Shown piece after piece: positions 56,019 through 64,000 of a stretch of 64,000 nt of DNA. The stretch is from Lunularia cruciata (Eukaryota > Streptophyta > Marchantiopsida > Lunulariales > Lunulariaceae), in the NCBI GenBank assembly GCA_948567375.1, contig OX419762.1:38235034-38299033 (forward strand), given 5' to 3'. Below the pieces are notes generated by a model, which was not told the origin of the DNA, made no database searches, and saw only the letters and a program-made list of their open reading frames with translations. The stretch's first letter is position 1, and each line of letters begins with the position of its first letter. Position numbers and translations under genes: made by a program.

Positions 56019-57752
56019 AGGATAGTTCATTTCTTATGCTTGTTAAAAGAAAGGACTTACTTAATTCTTAATGAATCGTTAATGTTATTACTACTTGAAT
56101 GTTATTACATTCAAAGAATAAATATGAAGATAAATTGTATTATGTTAAACTATAATTAAGTGCTAGATTTAAGGAGCAATTTTAAAATAATTAACTAACA
56201 CAAGATACCAAGTATGGCTAGAACATGATACATACAAGGAAACTCATTGCTATACCTTTGAATGTAAAGCTCTAAATTTCTTGATACAGAATATTTATAA
56301 AATATGCGGAATTCGCAACGAGATCTTTAAAGTTTGCTATAGAGTTGTACGTACACCTTACAATTATATACGTCAGATGTAAATCATTCATATTTTATAG
56401 TTTTCAGTAAGAGCGACATAAAAGAAATCTAAAAAAATATATTTACTCTCAAAATGAATAGTAGATAGATCAATTTTAGTTAGAAAGAAAATACTCTCAA
56501 TTCTTTATGCACGCTCAATGTAGGGATTACTTATATTATTACGACTACAAATATGTACTCTGCTAAATTACGGTTAAGTGACTGATGTGAAAGTAAATAT
56601 CGAAGTATATGTGAGAATTTATGCATTATTTTACTTATAGTTTGTGGACAGATGTTGAAATAAATAATACTTGGACCATTATAAAAAGAAAACCATGAAT
56701 GAAGACCTATTGATATTTTGAAAACATCAATATTAAGATATATGTATATTGAATCTATCAACACTTTATGAATGATTTTTTATAGCTACCACTCAAGCAC
56801 TATTGTCATTGAATTTCATGTCTTCAAATTTAACCTTTCACTATAATCAGAAGGGAAAATGTTTAAAAGAGATTGTGCATCACTTGAAAACAAGAAATAT
56901 GCCGTCATTTTGCATCTAATTGCAATGAATTAAGTTTTGAAGATTAATGACAAAGAGTACCTCATGAGAAAGAGCCAAATAGGAAAAAAATAAATGGTGT
57001 AAAGTTCTTTTGGAAAATTTACAAGTTATTTACTCAAATCATGAGTTATATAACAATGGAGTGTTATTAAGGAGATATAAGAGTGATAGGAGTACAACAA
57101 AATACTAAGAGTAGAGTGTTGCAAGAAAGCTTTAGAAGTGCTTAAGGTTACTAAAAAGAGTTTAGAATATTGAGAAAATGAGGAAATTATAAGACTATTG
57201 AGTGTTAGGCTACATGGATAGGAATGAAAGTGCAAAAGCCATATTAAGAAAATTATTAGTACACTAATCTCTTTCAAATCATTCAAAAAACGCTTGGCTA
57301 GTGTATCAAAGTGAGAGAAGTGATAAATTCCCTAAAAATAATTTAATATATATATCCAAAACTGTTAATGATTAATGCAACCAAAAAGACATGAAAAATG
57401 TTCAAGCATTTATGCGGATGCCTCTCCATATAAACACATACAATTAACTTGAGTATTAGAGGGCTTCAAATAGAAAATGCAACTTCCATGGACAAGAAAA
57501 GAAAAATATTATGTAAATTTTTTTGCCAAAATTGGTATCTTATTCTTTAATAATCTCACTAACTTATTGAAAGTATAATCTGAAGTATCATTAATTTTTT
57601 CTTCTTTGTGTTCCTCTCCTAGTTCCAAATTTGATATTTTTTCTCAATCAACCTTAGAGATACAAGCTTCTTTTGAGAAGTTGATGGGTCTTTTCTACTT
57701 CTCCTACCTCCACAATAGGAGAAAAACACCATACTTGGAGCATCTTGTCCCC
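56019..57752. other. AT-rich intergenic DNA
   Basis: No recognisable gene or repeat boundary. Short frames are consistent with chance. Confidence 0.5.
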
Positions 57753-57962
57753 ATTAATCCATGTGCTTTACCTTGGTATTCTTGATATATGGGAATCATT
57801 GGTGATCTTCTTCATTGGACCATGAAAGGTCTTCAACAAGTTTTCAGACACCAATATATTAATCCATGTGCTTAACCTTGGTATTCTTGATATATGAGAA
57901 TCACTTGATGATCTTCTTCATTGGACCATGAAAGGTCTTCAACAAGTTTTCACACACTAATG
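57753..57962. repeat. 105-bp tandem duplication
   Basis: Units start at 57753 and 57858 (ATTAATCCATGTGCTT). They share ACCTTGGTATTCTTGATATA and TTGGACCATGAAAGGTCTTC and differ at several positions. Confidence 0.9.
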
Positions 57963-58200
57963 TGGTTTTAGATCTAGAATAAAGATCTATAACACACTTA
58001 TTGGGCTTCAGAATATAGCTGATTAGCTTATCAATCACTTTCAATGGCTTGAGATATGTGTTTGTTTGCTTATTATAATCAAGGATGATCTTGTAATTGT
58101 AAGGTAGTACCTTGATGATGCTCAACACCTCTTCCTTGATTTTGTGACATAAATTGACAACTCCATGAACATCTCTTCATCTTTTTCAAAAATTTAATGG
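57880..58200 (-). pseudogene. Possible copia Gag-like fragment
   Basis: The minus frame 58128-57901 reads MLSIIKVLPYNYKIILDYNK, then VIDKLISYI. This resembles the copia Gag segment with a LL-SLP--Y------I stretch and a LI--L helix. The similarity is weak. Confidence 0.25.
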
Positions 58201-58739
58201 CAACAACTCTTACTTGTTTGTTACTTGCAATTCACAAGCATTCTTGAAATTTGACTTGTACTAAATCCCATTAGTCATCTTGTTGAATTTGAAGTCCTTA
58301 AATACACCAAAGACATCATTTTCATGATAGGAGCTATGAAATTTCACACTAGACTAAACTTTGCAATTATTTTCTCTTGAAATGACATTCCAATTTTGAA
58401 GATATCCTTTAGTGATTGCACATCAATTATATGCATGCAATACCTCAAAGTCTACATACAATGTACATTGGAAATTTCACAAGTAAATTTCTCCTTGAGG
58501 ATCCACTCTTAGTTAAGAACATCCACATGATGTAGTTGCTAGTTATTGGGATAATCTTTTAAGAAAAAGCATTACCAATACTTAGTTTCAAGGTATGCAT
58601 CATAGCCCAAAACACCATGCTTGTACACTCAACTTAGAAATTCATCTTTGCATCCTTGATGTATTACAAAGCTCCAATCCAAACAACTATAGAAGAACTA
58701 TTGTTGGATTCAAATACTTTTGCATCACATACAATTCTT

Positions 58740-58819
<80 letters not shown>

Positions 58820-59315
58820 GTCATTTTTTTATAAATTAACATAAACAAAAGCTTCAAATAAACTTCTAGTAAAATCAAAGCAAATAAAAGCTTAGAATAA
58901 GACTTTTTTTAGTAAAATAGATTGAAAGAATTAAGCAAGTCATATTTGACGAGTTATGACTTGGCAAAACACTTCCTACAATCTTCACATAGGACAGATT
59001 AAAGTCAATCAATTTCTAGTCAAACATGAAAACCCAAGCTACTATTAGATTATAACCTATAACTTCAAATATAGTTGCTTGACCCAACCAAATTGGATAA
59101 GTCACGGATCTTCTTGTTGTTTACCGGGCTATTATAGCATCATTGCTAAGCTGAATTCCCTCCACAAATTGGAGGATATTGAGGTTCTTGCTATTACTAA
59201 AACCTTGGAGAGTATATCCAAGGTGAGCTTTATGTCCTTGTAGATATGTAGAATGTCTTTATCCTTGGATTAAACATTTGCTTCTAGCTCAAGCACATGT
59301 TTTTTCCTCAATATA

Positions 59316-59358
<43 letters not shown>

Positions 59359-59968
59359 CTCTTGGTCACAAAAGGCCAATAATTATTCTTAATTGTCATT
59401 TGATGTGATATTGAGAATAGCTTCATTTTGCATATTCTTCATGTGTTCACATGATTATTGGAAAGATACTTGTTCTTTTTGAAATCATTATGAAATTGTT
59501 TATTTCATTATGCAAGGAATTTGTGCCAAACTAGCACATCCATATTATTATCATAGGAAACAAATACTAGCTAATAATACCAATCTTGGTCAAATTAATG
59601 TAGACCCATGCAAAATAAAAGAAAAAGATATGGGTATGTCCTTGGGTGCATTTACAACCATTTCCACTGGGTACTGATATGTTGGTTTGTCCTAACCGCA
59701 TAATTGAAAAGAGATGGAGTTATCCATTCCAACTTATTAGGATAATCATTTTGATAAACATCCAAGGTTAAAGGTGTTTGAATAAGAGTTAGTTTGCTTC
59801 ATCGTATCTATCAAACTTTTCATATATGCATTGCATAGTTAAGAATACTTTTATGGTTCCTAGTGCTCAAGCATTCCAACTTGGAGATAATCTACTACCC
59901 ATTGATGTTGAGGATTTCTTGAAAGATGTATTAATTTCTCCTAATGATCATAAATAAATAAATAAAAT

Positions 59969-59999
<31 letters not shown>

Positions 60000-60060
60000 C
60001 AATATAAAACAAGAGAGACCTCATATCTTTGAGAGCTATATTCTCCTTATCCTTAGTTGA
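58201..60060. other. AT-rich DNA with microsatellites
   Basis: (GA)n at 58741-58782 runs directly into (TA)n at 58783-58812. Further TA tracts lie at about 59320-59356 and 59968-60000. No gene is recognised; the open frames over the GA/TA tract are repeat translations. Confidence 0.6.
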
Positions 60061-61458
60061 AACTTGTTCTTACTTTATTTATGTCACGCCATTTGTAGTG
60101 CCGCATCTAGATGCTCGGACACTAGAGTTCCAGTGATAGTAGTTAGAGTTATTCAACAATTTCTCAAAGACTACTTTCTGAAGGTCAGATTTTGTGTTCA
60201 AGGTACTGACTTCACAGTGGGGCCCACCATCACTTTGCACCGTTCACACCGTTGAGTGTGCAGTCAGCAGGACCAGTTAGGGTTTCAGAGCTAGCTCGAG
60301 TCCAGGGGGTATAGTTTCGAAGTGAGCTTTAGAGAGCTCACTTCTCTGATGTTGAGCCTTCTCTGATGTTGAGCCTTCGAGTTCCTGGCTATGGTGGACA
60401 GAGGCCGGCAAGCGTCACCTGGATTCTCTATGCTTGAGTGGGTGTGGCTTGACTGTAATTAGTTTCCAATTTCCAGTTGTTGGCAGTTTATAGAGTGACA
60501 TATCAAGTACTGATCTGAGTTGAGTTGAGTTGAGATGAGTTGAGAGTAGTAAGCAATCTGATTACATCAGAGAAGTGAAGTCAGAGGTTGTGGGCTATGA
60601 GAGGCTATGAAGGCCTAGAAGGGCCAGCAAGCCAGCTTGCTGGCGTGAGGCTAGCTAGTTTAGAGTAGATCTTGGTCATTGGTTGGCAAAATTTGCCTTT
60701 CCTGCTAGATTGTACGCAATAGGGTTTGACTCCTAGATCTCTTGTTCCTAGACTGGTGCACTAGCCAACTGGTCCACCCTCACTTGTTGTCCTAGTGACT
60801 GTGCCACTGTTATCTATACACATGTAGCTTTGGCTAGGAGAGGCAGTTTGATCTTGTTCTTGGTGATCTTGGTAGCTAAGGACTTAGATACGAACTTCTC
60901 TTATGTCAAATACCAAATGGTGGCAGAGTCAATCCCGTGTTGTGTTATGAGATGGAGGGTTTTTGTTTATATTTCTTGTGATTGGACCCCCTCCATTCTC
61001 TACTTCCTGTTTGTGCACCATGTTTGTGTGAGGTGCCCTGACTTTTGAGCATTGGTGCTCTGTATGCTCTTGGTGGTGAGGCTGGAGTGATGACCAGTCA
61101 GACAACCTTTGTTTCTCTCCGGTGAGGCAAGAAGTGATGACCTGCAGATCATGAGAGTGTGTGTTATGATGGCAAGTTACAAGTTGCCCTTTCCCCTAGT
61201 GTAGTTATCTCGGTTAGAGTTACATTAGTGGGTGATGCTTAGTTGGTATTGGCACTTGGTGGTGTTGGCACGTGGTGGTGTTGGCACTTGGTAGGGTACT
61301 TTGGTTACGACTTGCGGTTGCAGTTGGTGGTTCTGGTTTGCTATTGCGGTTACTTTGTCATGACGGAGTTCTTTGGGGATTCCAAAGGAGATAGCACTGC
61401 AATACGCAGTGGATTTACTTGGAGTGGTGCTCGGTATTAGCTTGTATCTCAGGTCCTA
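60061..61458 (+). other. Possible LTR/leader region of gypsy element E
   Basis: It precedes the Gag of element E and has higher GC than its left flank. A 17-bp tandem TTCTCTGATGTTGAGCC occurs at 60341-60376, and a repeated GGCACTTGGTGGTGTT-like motif at 61250-61295. LTR ends and primer site could not be fixed. Confidence 0.3.
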
Positions 61459-62335
61459 GTGAGGGAGGAGATTGACTCTGAGTTGGAGTTTGATACAAGA
61501 GCTGATTCAATTGAGAGTGCACTTGGTGTGTCCGCACCGTTGTTGTGGGACATGGACAAGATTTATGGAGCCTCAAAAGGCCCTAGGCATTACTCTGGTA
61601 CAGTTGGTACCATTGAGTTGGATGACTTCATCCAGGAGTTCAATAGTTGGTGTGATCTGCAGCAGATGCGGAACACGACTTTGTTCACACCCTTCATGGC
61701 ATGGAAGGGGTTGTTTCAGCACTTGGAGGGTCCGCCGATGGATGACTACCATGAGTTCAAGAGAGCTCATTTGGAGGAGATTGAGTTATGGAGACAATAT
61801 TGGTCTCCACATAATGTCTCCATCATTTCAAGCTCGGTGGCCAGGAGTAGATCGGCTGTACCTACGAGTTCTAGCTCAAGTAGTGTGGGTGGAGCTAGTG
61901 GAGGTGCACTAGCTGGAGATAGTGCTACTACGAGTGGAGGTACCGCTGCAAGAGGTGATGTGGTACCGGGGTTTAACCCCATGGTGGAGTTCTTCCTATG
62001 TTTGAGGTAGAACTACCAGGGAGTGCGGACTAACAAGCTGAGGAGCTTGTAGGAGTTCCAACGGAAGGTTGGAGAGAGCCTATGCAAGGCATACACTCGC
62101 ATGAGGCAGCTGATCAGTTTCACTCAGGGAGTTACTAAGGTCCAAGCAGTCCAGTTTTGGTATGGGATACTGGACTAGGAGTTGCAACGTAGAGTTTGTG
62201 ATGCTACGTTGTTACAGGCTACTTCACTTACTTTGGTAGTGGTCTTTGGTTTGGCTGAGCATATTGAGCTCAACATGGTGGAGGAGAGAGTGGTGACATC
62301 TGGATTTGGTAGGAGACCTCATCCACGGTTGTGAT
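61459..62335 (+). pseudogene. Gypsy E Gag
   Basis: MREEIDSELEFDTRADSIES is followed by a Gag core: IELDDFIQEFNSWCDLQQM, LFTPFMAWKGLFQHLEG, and after an in-frame TAG the block SLCKAYTRMRQLISFTQGVT with VQAVQFWYGILD. A serine/glycine-rich linker lies at residues ~135-170. Several in-frame TAG codons interrupt it. Confidence 0.7.
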
Positions 62336-62479
62336 TTCTTCTAGAGTCCAGCAGAGTGCACCACACCCAATTGGTTTTGGAGGACATAGTGGACAACCCA
62401 GATCCTATGGAGCGAGTGGAGGGCCTAGTGGAGTTAGACCCTTAACCTCATTTTCAGGTCAACAGTAGCCAGTGAGTGG

Positions 62480-63900
62480 TGGTGTTGCTTGTTGGACTTG
62501 TGGTGGACCTCACCATCGGAGAGAGTGTACTTAGGGCAATGGACCTGATACCTCAGGTGCATCACAGCCAACATAGAGGCAGTGTGAGCATTGTCACAGA
62601 TTTGGTCACACTAGTGACCGGTGTTTTGACCTACACCCGGAGTTACGGAGTGGTCGGGCTGCTATGGTAGGTAGTAGAGGAGCTCTAGTTCATGGAGGAC
62701 GAGGTGGTAGAGGTGGTGGTAGAGGATCTACACCTAGTAGGGGTGTAGTACTTGCCTTTACTTTTGACACAGCTATGGCTACTCGGATTGAGCAATTGGA
62801 GCAGAGATTGGCTAGTATGGCTATTGCTCAGAGGAGATCAGATTCGGGTGCTGAGGCTTCCACCTCATATGTTGGTGATAAAGATGCTTTGGACTTCATG
62901 TGTGGAGCAGCACAGGTGGATGCATCTGTAGCAATGACTAGGAGTGCAGTACATGCTCTAGAGCCTAGGGGAGCATCAATGGAGTTGGACCCAGAGAGAG
63001 GAGAGGTTGGGAGACAGGTCAGACTTCCCCAATCTTTCATACTATCTAAGGCATTACAGACGACATCCATGGTTCCTAGACGTCCCAGTGTAGGTGTGGT
63101 AGGTGGTGATGGAGTACATGATGGACTATCTACTAGTCAACCACTTGCTACTACACAAAATGAGTCTAGCATGATGTTAGGGGCGGCTCAGCTGATTATG
63201 CGGCATCCTTTGTTTTTGGCTAGTGATATGTTTACATTGGGAGTTGACCCAACCTCAGTATTCCGGTTGGCTGCCACATTGTGTGAGCGTAGGGATGGTG
63301 CAATTCCTACTACTAGAGTAGAGGTGGTTGGTAGTGGAGTTGACTTGGTTGAGGAGCATGGGATCCATTCAGCGACCAATGGTTTATGGCAGGCAGCAAC
63401 GGCTAGACTGGAGGAGTTGTCAGCTAGATCGGCCTTTGAGAGAGCACGGTTCACACCTAGTGTTGTCCTATTGGATAACCAGAGGGGGATTTTTTATTTG
63501 GTGGGACCTTCAAGGAAGGTCTAAACACCACAGAGAGTCTTGTTAGACTCTGGTGCGCAACCCCTTATGTTGGGGAAGGCTGTAGTTGTCGGTCTGGTGT
63601 TACGGAAGACCGATGTGGAGAGGTGTCCATTTCAGATCCAGACATCTCTAGGTGGTGGTTCGACACAATACATCACACGTGGAGAGCTTGTTGTCTAGGT
63701 TCAGCCTGGTCATCCGACTGATAGCTCGGTGGTGAGAGCTCAAGCTATTGCAACAATAGCCAAATCATATGATGTGCTAGTTGGGGGAGCAGTGTTATAC
63801 CCCATGGGTTTCAGCATTGACTATTGGGAGGAGACAACCTCTTATAGACTTGGTTGGCAGTCTGGTGAAGGACGGGTATGTTGCCTCCAGTACGCTTAAG
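62480..63900 (+). pseudogene. Gypsy E zinc knuckles, RGG linker and protease
   Basis: Two zinc knuckles occur in one frame: CWTCGGPHHRREC (62490, slightly short) and CEHCHRFGHTSDRC (62583, canonical CX2CX4HX4C), followed by an arginine/glycine stretch HGGRGGRGGGRG (near 62695). One stop (TAG) lies between the knuckles. The frame is open at 62664-63524, stops once (TAA 63522), and then gives the aspartic protease loop VLLDSGAQPLMLGKA (63537 on) and SYDVLVGGAVLYPMGFSIDY (63756-63815). RT would lie beyond the window. Confidence 0.75.
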
Positions 63901-64000
63901 TAGTGGCAGTCTTGGCTCACTACAGTGCGGGACCATAGCATCATCAGTTTTAGCTTTCAGTGGTGCAGTTACTTGGCCTAGTGACTTGTTGGAGGGGAAC

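Noticed and set aside
58595-58878. Frames with RERERE and LSLSLS/YIYIYI runs
   Set aside because: Translations of the (GA)n/(TA)n tract.
60910-60930. TGGTGGCAGAGTC as primer-binding site of element E
   Set aside because: It differs from the initiator-Met site at several positions and no LTR end lies directly before it.
1-64000. CRISPR arrays, operons or prokaryotic defence systems
   Set aside because: Repeats are transposon- or microsatellite-derived, and the gene content is that of a plant nucleus.

Overview
The window is nuclear DNA of a land plant with a large, repeat-rich genome. Evidence: nested Ty3/gypsy chromovirus and Ty1/copia LTR retrotransposons primed by initiator-Met tRNA, solo LTRs, a PIF/Harbinger transposase relic, MITE-like elements, long (TA)n/(GA)n microsatellites, and one plant-type mitochondrial phosphate carrier gene. 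The species cannot be named from the sequence. A gypsy element at the right end has an LDSGAQP-type protease that I associate, from memory only, with non-angiosperm lineages, so a gymnosperm, fern or lycophyte is possible but unproven.

Layout. 1-9.29 kb: no confident gene; microsatellites, two related MITE-like elements, small tandem and inverted repeats. 9.29-27.85 kb: a three-level nest. An old copia element (A, 9292-27848) is split by a reverse-oriented chromovirus (B, 14034-26958). B is split inside its integrase by a plus-strand chromovirus (C1, 15405-21046). Each level has recognisable LTR ends and a perfect or one-mismatch 5-bp target-site duplication. 28.3-34.2 kb: LINE-like fragment, solo LTR of family B, Harbinger transposase relic, degenerate repeats, and an unidentified coding relic interrupted by a second family-C element (C2, 34179-39189). 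40.2-44.8 kb: a copia element (D) whose gag-to-RT part is inverted, with a perfect 36-bp palindrome at one breakpoint; a solo family-C LTR sits in its RT. 44.8-48.1 kb: unidentified and DNA-transposon-like coding relics. 49.5-50.7 kb: the only intact cellular gene, an intronless mitochondrial phosphate carrier (403 codons, minus strand), with a 150-bp hairpin about 430 bp upstream of its start. 51.3-53.7 kb: LINE-like RT relic and an inverted copy of the 47.3-48.0 kb repeat. 53.7-60 kb: minisatellite-like and AT-rich DNA. 61.4-64 kb: gag and protease of another gypsy element (E) running off the window.

Most interesting: retrotransposon family C. All its LTRs keep dense arrays of perfect heat-shock-factor sites (GAAnnTTC units in tandem) just upstream of a TATA box. 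Its gag/pol junction carries a textbook -1 frameshift signal: slippery heptamer G GGA AAC, 8-nt spacer, then a hairpin that pairs in both copies. C1 is very young (LTRs differ at 1 of 423 positions) yet contains several in-frame stop codons, suggesting it was mobilised in trans. Most disabling changes in these elements look like C-to-T/G-to-A decay, as expected of methylated repeats.
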